Part shown: one piece after another, positions 7,961 to 17,378 of the stretch
Layout of the letters: every line of letters begins with the position of its first letter
How positions within the stretch are numbered: position 1 is the first letter of the stretch
NCBI GenBank assembly: GCA_001898465.1
Contig: MKTX01000017.1
Coordinates: forward strand, 62,001-126,000
Direction: 5' to 3'
Origin: Sphingobacteriales bacterium 39-19
GTDB lineage: Bacteria; Bacteroidota; Bacteroidia; Chitinophagales; Chitinophagaceae
DNA: 64,000 nucleotides
Translations under genes and position numbers: made by a program
Notes under the pieces: model-generated
Told to the model about the DNA's origin: nothing
The model's input: the letters and a program-made list of their open reading frames with translations, nothing else
Database searches by the model: none

Positions 7961-10960
7961 TTATTCTACATCTTCAATTAATAAACCATGCTGGTGAAAA
8001 TGGTCGCTGCATACATTCATTTCCCGGTAAGAGGGCATGGCAGGCATTGTGGGAGATCCCGATTTTTTCTCTTGCAGCATTTTATGCACCAAGCGGGTTC
8101 TTTCTTTTTCTATAGAGGCCCGCTCCAGTAAATCATTTTGCCTGTTAAAATAAATAACACCGTCCACAATAGTGGTTTGGGCAACTGCATAAATACTTAA
8201 CGGGTTGTTGTTCCAAATTACAATATCGGCATCCTTACCTACTTTCAGGCTACCTACCTGTTTATCAATATGTAACATCTTTGCCGGGTTCAGGGTTACC
8301 ATTTTTAATGCTTCTTCTTCCGTAATACCGCTGTATTTTATAATTTTTGCTGCTTCCTGGTTTAAGCGACGGGCCATTTCAGCGTCATCGCTGTTGATGG
8401 CCACATTTAATCCTGCTTTATGCATAATGCCGGCATTGTATGGAATGGCATCCTGTACTTCCATTTTATAAGCCCACCAATCACTAAAAGTAGATGCATT
8501 GGCACCATGCGCTTTTAGCTTATCGGCCACTTTATAACCTTCTAAAATATGCGTAAAAGTGTTTATTTTAAAACCAAATTTTTCGGCTATGCGCATGGTT
8601 TCCACTATTTCACTTTGAACATAACTGTGGCAGGTGATGAATCTTTTCCCATTCATAATTTCTACAAGAGCATCCAGCTCCAGGTCTGGCCGTACCCATT
8701 TTCCATTGGGTCCTTTTAATGCGGTTTCGTAATCTTTTGCCCTGGTAAATGCATCCATTTGCACCTGTTGTACCCCCATGCGGGTATCGGGGAACCGGTT
8801 GTTATTTTGGCTGGTAGTTCGTTTTACATTTTCGCCAAGGGCAAATTTAATAAAGGGGTCAGCGCCTTTAAATTTCAATCCTTCTGCATCCTGGCCCCAG
8901 CGAAGTTTTATGAGTTGGGTTTGCCCCCCAATGGTATTCGCACTTCCATGCAAAATATGAGAGGTAGTAACGCCCCCACTCAGTTGCCGGTAAATATTTA
9001 TATCATCAGGATTTATAACATCAGCAATGCGTACCTCGGAGGTTACCGATTGGCCTCCTTCGTTTATAGCGGCTGCGGCAATATGTGAGTGTTCATCAAT
9101 TATACCGGGGGTTACATGCATACCGGTAGCATCTATTTGTTTTGCGTTTCCGGCTGGTAAATGTTTGCCAATGGCTGCTATTTTACCATTCTTTATGAAT
9201 ATATCAGTTTGTTGCAATACCCCTTCATTTTCGTTTGTCCAGAGTGTTGCATTTTTAATAAGGATGTCTTCGGGCTGAGGTAATGTTTGCCAGCCATACG
9301 CCATATTGGGATAAGTAAGCTTACTGCTGCTAAGCATTTTCTTTTTTTGCGATGTATCTGCTATTTCTTGCAGGGGTCCCGTATATTCAGCCGTCCAGCT
9401 AAAAGTTTTACCACTACTATCAGTTCCTGTTCCGGTCCACTTTGTACCCCAGGCAGCGCCACTTAACCGATAACCACTCCGGCTTCGTTTTGATTCGCTA
9501 AATTGGAGTGATACCAGGGTATTACTAAATTTGAATTTGGCTGCCAGGGTATCTTTACTTATAATATTTGCTGAGTTATTATTTTTTACATCCAGCATAA
9601 ATGTTTTACCCGGAACATTTACCTGGTATTTACCCGATACTTCATTCAGTTCATTGGGGCCATCGCTATACTGTTCGCCCAGTACCCAGTTTTGTAAAAT
9701 ATTTGTTTTATCAGAAAATACCGGGCCGTCGGTAATAATAAAATTGGCATATTTACCTGCAGCAATGCTACCTATTTCATTGTATGCATTTAGTAATTGA
9801 GCGGGGATGCGGGTGAGGGCATTGAGCGCCATATCTTCCGAGAGACCATTGTCTAAAGCCTTGCGGAGATTACTGAAAAAAGATTTGGCATCTTTGAGCC
9901 CGTCCGGGGTGATGCAAAACAGGATCCCTGCTTTTTCAAATGCCGACGGGTTAGTAGGAGCCATATCCCAATGTTTTAATTCAGCCAGCGCTACAAACCT
10001 TTCCTCATTCGGGTCTTCTACATCCATGGCCTGGGGAAAATTGAGCGGCAGGATAAATGCGGCCTGGCTTGCCTTCATTTCAGCCATGCGTTGGTATTCG
10101 TTGCCACCGGCTTTTAAAATAAATGAAACACCAAATTCATCGCCAATTTTATCGGCTCGCAGGCAGTTCCATTTATCGGATGCATCAAATATTTGAGGTA
10201 ACTGCAAATGATCATTCCAGGCTTGCAGGCTAAGATTTAATCCTTCTTCATTTTTTTTAGAAGCAGGTAAATTTTTATACCAATTGGCATCTAAAAAGGT
10301 TTGCCTGAGCAAGGCTATACTGCCCATTAAACTGGTTGGGTAACTTTGCGTGGATGTTCCTTTATTAAAAGAATACTCAGCACTCGCTTTATCTTTTATA
10401 ATTACTAAGTTTTCTTTTTTATTGGCAAGGGCAACCAGGGCAGAAGTACCTCTTGCGATTCCATCTTTTTGAATTGTGTTTACGACCCCAAACCCGGATT
10501 GACGAAGTTGGGCTGCTTTATCTGCATTTACACTAAAAGTTTCAACGGCATTTACTTCGGGCTTTATTGACTGGTTCCAATTATAAGGTCCGGCTTTTGA
10601 TGAGGTGAATTGGGTAGGGGCGCCATAATTAAATCCTCTTTGCGTAGGGTTTAGGGCTTCCATTCCATAGTCAGAAAACAGGTCAATAAATGAGGGGTAT
10701 ATATATTTTCCTTTGCAATCCACCACAATGGCATCGGCTGGTATTTTTACCTGGCTACCCACATCCATGATCTTCCCTTCTTTTATAAGTAAGCTGGCAT
10801 TATTTAACTGGGTACCTGCCTGGGTAATTATGGTAGCGCCTGTAAATATATAATAACCCGATCTGTTATCGGCTACACCATTTACCGGGTTCGTTACTTG
10901 CGCATTGCCCTGTAAAAAAATACCAAGAGCAAGCATTATAAAATTGATTATTTTTTTCAT
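7961..10960 (-). CDS. Secreted double-domain amidohydrolase (one intact, one degenerate barrel)
   Basis: 999 residues with a signal peptide (MKKIINFIMLALGIFLQGNA). Residues about 35-450 form a first amidohydrolase domain that lacks the HxH pair (it reads YIYPSFIDLFSDYG). A beta-rich linker covers about 455-560. Residues about 570-960 form a second domain with intact features: IDEHSHIA near residue 623 (HxH), then further His in TCHSY and FTHILEG, and NSDDAEM as the late Asp. This domain resembles imidazolonepropionase-like amidohydrolases, which cleave cyclic amides or peptides. The gene is downstream of the nucleoside phosphorylase and upstream of the smaller amidohydrolase. Exported; the real substrate is not predictable here. 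Confidence 0.85.
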   Translation of the reverse strand: MKKIINFIMLALGIFLQGNAQVTNPVNGVADNRSGYYIFTGATIITQAGTQLNNASLLIKEGKIMDVGSQVKIPADAIVVDCKGKYIYPSFIDLFSDYGMEALNPTQRGFNYGAPTQFTSSKAGPYNWNQSIKPEVNAVETFSVNADKAAQLRQSGFGVVNTIQKDGIARGTSALVALANKKENLVIIKDKASAEYSFNKGTSTQSYPTSLMGSIALLRQTFLDANWYKNLPASKKNEEGLNLSLQAWNDHLQLPQIFDASDKWNCLRADKIGDEFGVSFILKAGGNEYQRMAEMKASQAAFILPLNFPQAMDVEDPNEERFVALAELKHWDMAPTNPSAFEKAGILFCITPDGLKDAKSFFSNLRKALDNGLSEDMALNALTRIPAQLLNAYNEIGSIAAGKYANFIITDGPVFSDKTNILQNWVLGEQYSDGPNELNEVSGKYQVNVPGKTFMLDVKNNNSANIISKDTLAAKFKFSNTLVSLQFSESKRSRSGYRLSGAAWGTKWTGTGTDSSGKTFSWTAEYTGPLQEIADTSQKKKMLSSSKLTYPNMAYGWQTLPQPEDILIKNATLWTNENEGVLQQTDIFIKNGKIAAIGKHLPAGNAKQIDATGMHVTPGIIDEHSHIAAAAINEGGQSVTSEVRIADVINPDDINIYRQLSGGVTTSHILHGSANTIGGQTQLIKLRWGQDAEGLKFKGADPFIKFALGENVKRTTSQNNNRFPDTRMGVQQVQMDAFTRAKDYETALKGPNGKWVRPDLELDALVEIMNGKRFITCHSYVQSEIVETMRIAEKFGFKINTFTHILEGYKVADKLKAHGANASTFSDWWAYKMEVQDAIPYNAGIMHKAGLNVAINSDDAEMARRLNQEAAKIIKYSGITEEEALKMVTLNPAKMLHIDKQVGSLKVGKDADIVIWNNNPLSIYAVAQTTIVDGVIYFNRQNDLLERASIEKERTRLVHKMLQEKKSGSPTMPAMPSYREMNVCSDHFHQHGLLIEDVE

Positions 10961-11001
10961 AGACTTTATTTAGTCATTGTAAACAAAAAAGGACAAGAGA
11001 A

Positions 11002-11883
11002 TTATAAATTAGAATCAGCGATCTTTTCCAATGATGTTTTAATTAATTTTTCAACAGCCGCATCGCCATCTTTTGAAAATTGTTGTGTAACCCTGTTTGC
11101 TACTACCACATTTAAACTTAAGCATTCATGGCCCAGGGCCCTGCCCAAACCGTAAATAGCAGAGCTTTCCATTTCAAAATTCGAGATGCGGTGGTTACCG
11201 GTTTTAAAATTGGTTAATTTTTCTATCAGCCCGGGATAAGCCAGGGGCAGGCGAAGGATTCTTCCCTGCGGGCCATAAAAACCCGGGCAGGCAACAGTAA
11301 TACCCTGGTGGTAAGCATTACCAAACAGGGATAACAGGGAGGTACTGCCACTAAAAATATATGGAGTTACATTCCCATTTTGCAAACCGGTATGGGCTTT
11401 AAAATCGGCAATCATTTTTTTCTCACTTTCATTATTTTCAATAGCGTAATAATGCATTACGTTATCAAAGCCTAATCCATGGGTACCCGCAACCAATTCA
11501 TCAACCGGAATATCTGCCTGTAAAGAACCCGAAGTGCCCAATCTCAAAATATGCAATGGAACAAAGTCTGTTTTTATAACCCGGTTTTCAAAATCAATAT
11601 TGGCCAGGGCATCAATTTCATTTAAAGCTATATCAATATTATCCGGGCCAATACCGGTACTGATCACAGAGATCCTTTTATTCCCTAAATACCCGGTATG
11701 GGTAATAAACTCCCTGTGACGGCAAGTTGTTTCAACCCGGTCAAAATGTTGGGTTACTTTTTTTACCCTGTCAGGATCGCCCACTACAATAATTATTTTT
11801 GCCAACTCTTCGGGTCTTACCCCCAGGTGATAAATAGCGCCCCGCTTATCAAGTATGAGTTCAGATTCTGGAATTTTAAACAT
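11002..11883 (-). CDS. Nucleoside phosphorylase (uridine phosphorylase-like)
   Basis: 293 residues of the PNP/UDP phosphorylase family (class I). Phosphate- and ribose-site motifs are visible: VVGDPDRV, STGIGPDNIDIAL, LRLGTSGSLQ and the late NFEMESSAIYGLGRALG. These enzymes split nucleosides with phosphate to a base and ribose- or deoxyribose-1-phosphate in the cytoplasm. The MES-type motif and overall layout favour uridine phosphorylase, but purine use cannot be excluded. It is divergent from deoC (169 bases apart), whose enzyme consumes deoxyribose-5-phosphate from the same salvage route. The amidohydrolase genes follow 41 bases downstream. Confidence 0.88.
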   Translation of the reverse strand: MFKIPESELILDKRGAIYHLGVRPEELAKIIIVVGDPDRVKKVTQHFDRVETTCRHREFITHTGYLGNKRISVISTGIGPDNIDIALNEIDALANIDFENRVIKTDFVPLHILRLGTSGSLQADIPVDELVAGTHGLGFDNVMHYYAIENNESEKKMIADFKAHTGLQNGNVTPYIFSGSTSLLSLFGNAYHQGITVACPGFYGPQGRILRLPLAYPGLIEKLTNFKTGNHRISNFEMESSAIYGLGRALGHECLSLNVVVANRVTQQFSKDGDAAVEKLIKTSLEKIADSNL

Positions 11884-12052
11884 GCCGCTGGATTTAATGA
11901 ATGATCTTTATTATATAATTTGTATCAAATGGGTTAAAAGGTATCATTATTTTGATAAAATCATAAAATAATGTGCGTTCCGGTGCTTAAAAATAAAGAA
12001 TATTTAGTTTTATAGTTCTCATGTGTTAAATTTGGAATTCACAAAAATAGAT

Positions 12053-12970
12053 ATGGTAGAAAAGAATCTTGCATATTTACCCGACTTTAGCCTATCTCCC
12101 CATATAGACCAGGTAGGAATTGAAGAACGGGCCGCTCGTTTTACAAAACGAAGTATAAAAAAAGAAACCAAGCTCAATGGCTTGCTCCTCACATTAAACA
12201 TGATTGACCTTACCACCTTGGAAGGAAAAGATACCGTGGGTAAAGTGCAGCAAATGTGTTATAAAGCCAAACATTTGCATGATGCCTATGAAGGTTTACC
12301 TACCGTAGCTGCCGTATGTGTATATCCTACCATGGTGGGTGTAGCAAAAAAGGCAGTAGCCGGGTCGGGGGTAAAAGTGGCCTCAGTGGCAACAGCATTT
12401 CCCAGTGGCCAGGCACCCCGTGATGTAAAGATCAGGGATACCAAATATGCTGTAGCAGAAGGTGCCGATGAAATAGATATGGTGATAAGCCGGGGGAAAT
12501 TTTTAGAAGGCGAATACAATTTTGTATTTGACGAAATTGCCGCTATTAAAGAAGCTTGTGGCAATGCCAGGCTGAAAGTGATCTTAGAAACCGGTGAACT
12601 GGTTACTTATGATAAAGTACGCCGGGCCAGTGATATTGCTATGTATGCCGGTGCCGATTTTATAAAAACATCTACCGGTAAAATATCTCCCGCAGCAACC
12701 ATGCCTGTTACATTAGTGATGCTGGAAGCCATTCGGGACTTTTATTATAAAACAGGTAAAAGAATTGCCATGAAACCGGCGGGCGGCATTTCTAAATCAA
12801 AGTTAGCATTGCATTATTTAGTGATGTTAAACGAAATATTGGGAGAAGCCTGGATGAACAATGAGTGGTTCCGGTTTGGCGCCAGCAGCCTGGCCAATGA
12901 TGTATTGATGCAAATCATGAAAGAGAAAACAGGGGTGTACCAGGGTAAAGATTATTTTTCATTAGACTAA
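12053..12970 (+). CDS. deoC: Deoxyribose-phosphate aldolase
   Basis: About 305 residues from ATG 12053; a GTG at 12023 is possible but less likely. The enzyme cleaves 2-deoxyribose-5-phosphate to glyceraldehyde-3-phosphate and acetaldehyde. The Schiff-base lysine lies in ADFIKTSTGK, and the relay lysine in AMKPAGGISK. Further marks are VCVYPTMV, SVATAFPSGQ and ADEIDMVISRG. The length (longer than the E. coli-type enzyme) and the N-terminal extension fit the longer DeoC subgroup. It heads a run with an aldehyde dehydrogenase 46 bases downstream, which could oxidise the acetaldehyde released. Confidence 0.95.
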   Translation: MVEKNLAYLPDFSLSPHIDQVGIEERAARFTKRSIKKETKLNGLLLTLNMIDLTTLEGKDTVGKVQQMCYKAKHLHDAYEGLPTVAAVCVYPTMVGVAKKAVAGSGVKVASVATAFPSGQAPRDVKIRDTKYAVAEGADEIDMVISRGKFLEGEYNFVFDEIAAIKEACGNARLKVILETGELVTYDKVRRASDIAMYAGADFIKTSTGKISPAATMPVTLVMLEAIRDFYYKTGKRIAMKPAGGISKSKLALHYLVMLNEILGEAWMNNEWFRFGASSLANDVLMQIMKEKTGVYQGKDYFSLD

Positions 12971-13016
12971 TGATAAAAATCATATTCAGTAATTTATAAA
13001 AGGAATAAAAAAATAC

Positions 13017-14495
13017 ATGGCTTCCAGTAAAAATAATACCATCAAACTCAAATTTGACAGTGCCCGTAAATATGCACCCGCTCCAGAAAGCAGGAGCTCG
13101 GCGAAAATTAATGCACGCTATGACCTTTTTATCAATGGCAAATTTGAAAAACCAGTAAGCAAGAAATATTTTGGAACAATTAGCCCTTCGTCTGAAGAAA
13201 AATTAAGTGAAGTGGCCGATGCCAATGCAGCCGATGTGGACAAAGCCGTAAAAGCAGCACGGCAAGCCTATGACCGTTACTGGAAAAAGCTAAGCGGTGC
13301 CGAAAGAGGAAAATATATTTACCGCATAGCCCGAATGATACAGGAACGTGCCCGGGAACTGGCTATTATTGAATCATTGAATGGCGGCAAACCCATCCGG
13401 GAAAGCCGGGACTTTGATGTTCCCACGGCGGCAAATCATTTCTTTTATTATGCGGGCTGGGCCGATAAATTAGAGTATGCATTTCCAAACCGGCAGGCAC
13501 AACCTTTAGGCGTGGCAGGCCAGATAATTCCCTGGAATTTTCCTTTATTAATGGCTGCCTGGAAAATAGCCCCTGCCCTGGCAACGGGCAACACGGTGGT
13601 ATTGAAACCTGCGGAAACTACGCCGCTCACGGCTTTGAAGCTTGCAGAGATAATACAGGAAGCGGATATTCCACCCGGGGTAGTAAATATTATTACAGGT
13701 GCCGGCGCAACCGGTGCGGCCTTAGTGAATCATCCCGGTATCGATAAAATAGCATTTACCGGCAGTACACAGGTGGGAAAAATTATACAAAACGCAATAG
13801 CGGGGACATCCAAAAAAGCTACCCTGGAGCTAGGGGGTAAAGCAGCGAATATTATATTTGATGATGCGCCATTAGACCAGGCAGTAGAAGGAGTCATTAA
13901 CGGTATCTTTTTTAACCAGGGTCATGTATGCTGTGCCGGTTCCCGGTTATACGTGCAAGAATCTGTTTTTAAGCAAGTGGTACAAAAATTAAAAGATCGC
14001 TTAGAAACTATGATCGTTGGCGATCCGCTGGATAAGAATACAGATATTGGAGCCATCAATTCAAAAGAACAATTGAACACCATCAATAAATATATTAAAA
14101 TAGGAATTAAGGAAGGGGCAGAAATGTATCAAAGCAGTGCTGAGTTACCCCATAAAGGTTTTTGGTGCAGGCCAACCTTGTTTACCAATGTAGCCCAAAG
14201 TAACCGAATTGCACAAGAAGAAATATTTGGCCCTGTACTGGCTATTCAAAGCTTCCGAACCGATGATGAAGTAATTGAAAAAGCAAATAATTCTCCCTAT
14301 GGTCTGTCATCCGGTGTATGGACTGATAAGGGGTCCAAAATTTTCAACCTTACAACAAAATTAAGAAGCGGGGTAGTATGGGCCAATACCTTTAATAAAT
14401 TTGATCCTACATCACCCTTTGGTGGCTACAAAGAAAGTGGGTATGGCCGGGAAGGCGGACTGCATGGCCTGAATGCTTATGTAAAATTAATATAA
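13017..14495 (+). CDS. Aldehyde dehydrogenase (ALDH16-like N-terminal half)
   Basis: 492 residues, a full NAD(P)-dependent aldehyde dehydrogenase. The cofactor fold shows IIPWNFPLLM and the GSTQVGK loop. The general base Glu is in LELGGKAANII and the catalytic Cys in NQGHVCCAGSRLY. It ends normally with a GGYKESGYGREGG block. It follows deoC by 46 bases and precedes a truncated, catalytically dead ALDH-like gene by 29 bases. Added end to end, the two proteins reach 785 residues, about the size of ALDH16 proteins, which have an ALDH domain plus a dead, shortened second one. A role in removing the acetaldehyde made by DeoC is inferred from position. Confidence 0.93.
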   Translation: MASSKNNTIKLKFDSARKYAPAPESRSSAKINARYDLFINGKFEKPVSKKYFGTISPSSEEKLSEVADANAADVDKAVKAARQAYDRYWKKLSGAERGKYIYRIARMIQERARELAIIESLNGGKPIRESRDFDVPTAANHFFYYAGWADKLEYAFPNRQAQPLGVAGQIIPWNFPLLMAAWKIAPALATGNTVVLKPAETTPLTALKLAEIIQEADIPPGVVNIITGAGATGAALVNHPGIDKIAFTGSTQVGKIIQNAIAGTSKKATLELGGKAANIIFDDAPLDQAVEGVINGIFFNQGHVCCAGSRLYVQESVFKQVVQKLKDRLETMIVGDPLDKNTDIGAINSKEQLNTINKYIKIGIKEGAEMYQSSAELPHKGFWCRPTLFTNVAQSNRIAQEEIFGPVLAIQSFRTDDEVIEKANNSPYGLSSGVWTDKGSKIFNLTTKLRSGVVWANTFNKFDPTSPFGGYKESGYGREGGLHGLNAYVKLI

Positions 14496-14524
14496 CAACC
14501 CAAGTGTAAATTAAAAAAAAGAAG

Positions 14525-15406
14525 ATGCGACTTGAAGTGCTAAAAACGTATAAAATATATATAGGAGGAAAATTTCCACGTACAGAATCGGGGAGATATT
14601 ATATTGCTGAAAATAAAAAAGGCGAGAAGCTGGCCAATGTGTGCCTGGGATCCCGAAAAGATTTTAGGGATGCTGTAGTGGCTGCCCGAACCGCTTTTAA
14701 CGATTGGGGAAGCCGGGCCGCTTTTAACAGGGGCCAAATTTTATACCGCATTGCAGAAATGCTGGAAGGCCGTAAAGCCCAGTTCATCGAAGAATTAATT
14801 AAGCAGGACAGTACCCGTGCACAGGCTGAAAAAGAAGTGGCTCTTTCCATTGAACGATTAATTTATTATGCCGGCTGGTGCGATAAATATCAACAGGTAT
14901 TCAGCTCAGTGAATCCTGTTGCCTCCAGTCATTTTAATTTTAGTACTCCGGAACCTACCGGCGTGGTAAGCATTATAGCTCCACAAGACAGTTCTTTACT
15001 GGGGTTGGTAAGTGTAATTGCGCCCATCATCATAGGGGGTAATACTTGCGTGGTATTAGCTTCGGCTACAAAACCATTATGTGCTGTAACATTTGCTGAA
15101 GTGCTTCATTCATCTGATGTACCGGGCGGCGTGGTAAATATTATTACGGGTAAAGTACCTGAATTATTAAATTGGTTTAGCAATCATATGGATGTAAATG
15201 CCATGGTGTATTGTGCCAATGATAAAGACTCCATTCAAAAGATACAGCAAAATGCTACGCTTAATATGAAAAGGGTTTTGCTTTGGAATACACAACAGTG
15301 GTCTCAATTATCTTCACAATCGCCATACCTGGTTTGTGAAGCACAGGAAATAAAAACAACCTGGCACCCTATTGAAAATATCGGGGGCGCCAAAGCAGGA
15401 TATTAA
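14525..15406 (+). CDS. Truncated ALDH-fold protein without catalytic residues (ALDH16-like C-terminal half)
   Basis: 293 residues that align with the N-terminal cofactor-binding half of aldehyde dehydrogenases (YKIYIGGKFPRTESG at the start, GVVSIIAPQDSSLLGLVSVI, GGVVNIITGK). There is no LELGG glutamate and no catalytic cysteine, and the chain ends where the catalytic domain would begin. The reading frame is clean, so this looks like a maintained pseudo-enzyme rather than fresh decay. It starts 29 bases after an intact ALDH. ALDH16 proteins contain just such a dead second domain in one chain, so a partner or scaffold role for the first ALDH is a reasonable inference. Confidence 0.82.
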   Translation: MRLEVLKTYKIYIGGKFPRTESGRYYIAENKKGEKLANVCLGSRKDFRDAVVAARTAFNDWGSRAAFNRGQILYRIAEMLEGRKAQFIEELIKQDSTRAQAEKEVALSIERLIYYAGWCDKYQQVFSSVNPVASSHFNFSTPEPTGVVSIIAPQDSSLLGLVSVIAPIIIGGNTCVVLASATKPLCAVTFAEVLHSSDVPGGVVNIITGKVPELLNWFSNHMDVNAMVYCANDKDSIQKIQQNATLNMKRVLLWNTQQWSQLSSQSPYLVCEAQEIKTTWHPIENIGGAKAGY

Positions 15407-15425
15407 TGCATTAAAAAAATTGTGG

Positions 15426-15746
15426 ATGAGCCCGGCAGAATTTACTGAAATGGCTTTGTCTTTTGATGGTACCCTGGGCCAACCGCATTTTGACAGGACC
15501 GCCTTTAAAGTTATTACAAAAAGAATATTTGCTACTTTACAGCAAGAGCAGGAATTGGCGAATATTAAATTACCCATTGCCGATCAACTCGTTTTTTGTT
15601 CCCTCCATAAATCAATTTTCCCGGTACCCAATAAATGGGGCGACCAGGGCTGGACAAGTTTTGAAATCAGGAAGGTAGAGCGTCATATTATTTTGGATGC
15701 ACTCAGTGTGGCATACGGGGATGTGATAAAAAGAAAAATTAAATAA
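15426..15746 (+). CDS. YjbR/MmcQ family protein
   Basis: 106 residues from ATG 15426 (MSPAEFTEMALSFDGTLGQP). An upstream TTG in the same frame would overlap the preceding gene. Family marks are PHFDRTAFKV near the N-terminus, KRIFATL, and the C-terminal KWGDQGWTSFEIRKV block. YjbR/MmcQ proteins have a double-wing, CyaY-like fold, and their function is poorly known. The gene starts 19 bases after the dead ALDH gene in a different frame, and is the last of the deoC-ALDH run. Confidence 0.78.
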   Translation: MSPAEFTEMALSFDGTLGQPHFDRTAFKVITKRIFATLQQEQELANIKLPIADQLVFCSLHKSIFPVPNKWGDQGWTSFEIRKVERHIILDALSVAYGDVIKRKIK

Positions 15747-15853
15747 AAACAGGATCATGCCTGCATCGTATGCCTAAATACTTTCATCACAGCAATGAAC
15801 ATCCGGTCACAAAAATTCATTTTATTTAGTAATACACAGTCAGCTGCTATTAT

Positions 15854-17134
15854 CTATTTATTTCTATTACTGGGGTTGTATTGCCGGGTATTTTCAAATC
15901 GTTTTTTTTGAGGATTTTTATTGGGCTGATTGCGGTTAGTAAAACTTCTTTGAGGCGCTTGCCGGGAAACCGATCCTTTTGCATGAACACTAAAAGTAGT
16001 ATGATAGGGATGGTTTTCCTGAACGGGAATTTGCTTCCCGATGAGTTTATGGATATCCCTTAATTCTTCTGTTTCTTCTTCACTGCAGAATGAATAGGAT
16101 GTACCGCTTAAGCCGGCCCTGCCGGTTCTGCCAATACGATGCACATAAGTTTCGGGCACATTGGGCAGTTCGTAATTAATAACGTGTGTTAATTCATCTA
16201 CATCAATACCCCGGGCTGCAATATCAGTTGCTACTAAGATGCGGGTTTCCCTGTTTTTAAAATTGTTTAATGCCCTTTGCCTTGCGTTTTGAGATTTATT
16301 ACCGTGTATGGCTTCTGCACGAATGCCGATGCGTACAAGGTCTTTTACCACTTTATCTGCACCATGTTTTGTCCTGGTAAATATAAGCGCCGTTTCAATA
16401 TTTTTGTCAGATAAAATAAAGGCAAGCAACGATCTTTTATTTTCCTTTGCTACATAATATAACGATTGGTCAATGGTATCGGCGGTAGAGGATACCGGGG
16501 CTACTTCTACTTTTACGGGATTATGCAAAATACTATTCGCCAAAGATTGAATTTCCTGGGGCATGGTGGCAGAGAAAAACAAGGTTTGCCGTTTAGCAGG
16601 TATCTTGGTAATGATCCGTTTTACATCATGCACAAAACCCATATCCAGCATGCGATCGGCTTCATCTAATACAAAAATTTCGATATCTTTTAATTGGATA
16701 TAGCCCTGGCTGATGAGGTCTAAGAGTCGCCCGGGTGTGGCAACCAAAATATCAATCCCTTTTTTAAGCTCGGTAACCTGGGGGCCCTGGTTTACTCCCC
16801 CGAATATCACCAGGTTTTTTAACCGCAAATTTTTTCCATAAGCATTAAAACTCTCCTGAATCTGTATGGCAAGTTCCCGGGTAGGCGTAAGGATCAATGC
16901 ACGAATGGGTCTTTGTCCACGGCTCGCCATACTGATTGGCTTCGCTAATAATTGTAATATGGGTATGGCAAATGCGGCTGTTTTACCCGTGCCGGTTTGT
17001 GCACACCCCAGTAGGTCGCTGGTTTGTAAAATATGGGGAATGGCCTGTTGCTGGATGGGTGTAGGTTTGCTGTAACCTTCATCATGAAGCGCATCTAATA
17101 TGGGCTTGATGATAGCTAAATCTGTAAATAACAA
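15854..17134 (-). CDS. rhlE: DEAD-box ATP-dependent RNA helicase, RhlE type
   Basis: 426 residues. Motifs in order: Q motif ([14 protein letters not shown]), motif [29 protein letters not shown], then ARGIDVDE and [11 protein letters not shown] basic, Asn- and Gln-rich tail follows from about residue 375. The protein remodels RNA or ribosome intermediates in the cytoplasm. The start is TTG at 17132-17134: an in-frame TAG lies two codons upstream, and the MLFTDL opening matches the usual RhlE N-terminus. About 240 bases separate it from the divergent permease. Confidence 0.93.
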   Translation of the reverse strand: MLFTDLAIIKPILDALHDEGYSKPTPIQQQAIPHILQTSDLLGCAQTGTGKTAAFAIPILQLLAKPISMASRGQRPIRALILTPTRELAIQIQESFNAYGKNLRLKNLVIFGGVNQGPQVTELKKGIDILVATPGRLLDLISQGYIQLKDIEIFVLDEADRMLDMGFVHDVKRIITKIPAKRQTLFFSATMPQEIQSLANSILHNPVKVEVAPVSSTADTIDQSLYYVAKENKRSLLAFILSDKNIETALIFTRTKHGADKVVKDLVRIGIRAEAIHGNKSQNARQRALNNFKNRETRILVATDIAARGIDVDELTHVINYELPNVPETYVHRIGRTGRAGLSGTSYSFCSEEETEELRDIHKLIGKQIPVQENHPYHTTFSVHAKGSVSRQAPQRSFTNRNQPNKNPQKKRFENTRQYNPSNRNK

Positions 17135-17378
17135 TTTCTATTTTTTAAAAATGATTGCGGTAATGAAATGATTCTTTCATCATCATAAACGAGTATGGCT
17201 CGGGAGCTTTTATCAGGGAGGTTGTTACATCTATAATACACTGGCTTGTAATGCCGCTAAATATAAGAGCTTTTGCAAAGATAGGTTTTATTTATATGCA
17301 GGGCTTATTAAAATTATTTTCTCCCTTATTTCATTGGATTGTATTTTTAATAATGATTTAAAAGGAATAACCCAAAGT
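17135..17378. other. Divergent intergenic region, no gene seen
   Basis: 244 bases between the divergent rhlE and permease genes. A small hairpin (ATGAAA/TTTCAT, around 17165-17182) is present, and no tRNA or clear ORF is visible. No good TAnnTTTG box was identified. A 5' leader role for either gene is possible but unsupported. Confidence 0.4.

Noticed and set aside
8759-9088. Plus-strand frames inside the large amidohydrolase gene
   Set aside because: Shadows of the minus-strand gene, which has a full domain structure, signal peptide and consistent motifs.
15372-15746. The short frame after the dead ALDH as a frameshifted ALDH C-terminus
   Set aside because: Its sequence has no ALDH motifs and matches the YjbR/MmcQ family, and the dead ALDH ends cleanly without it.
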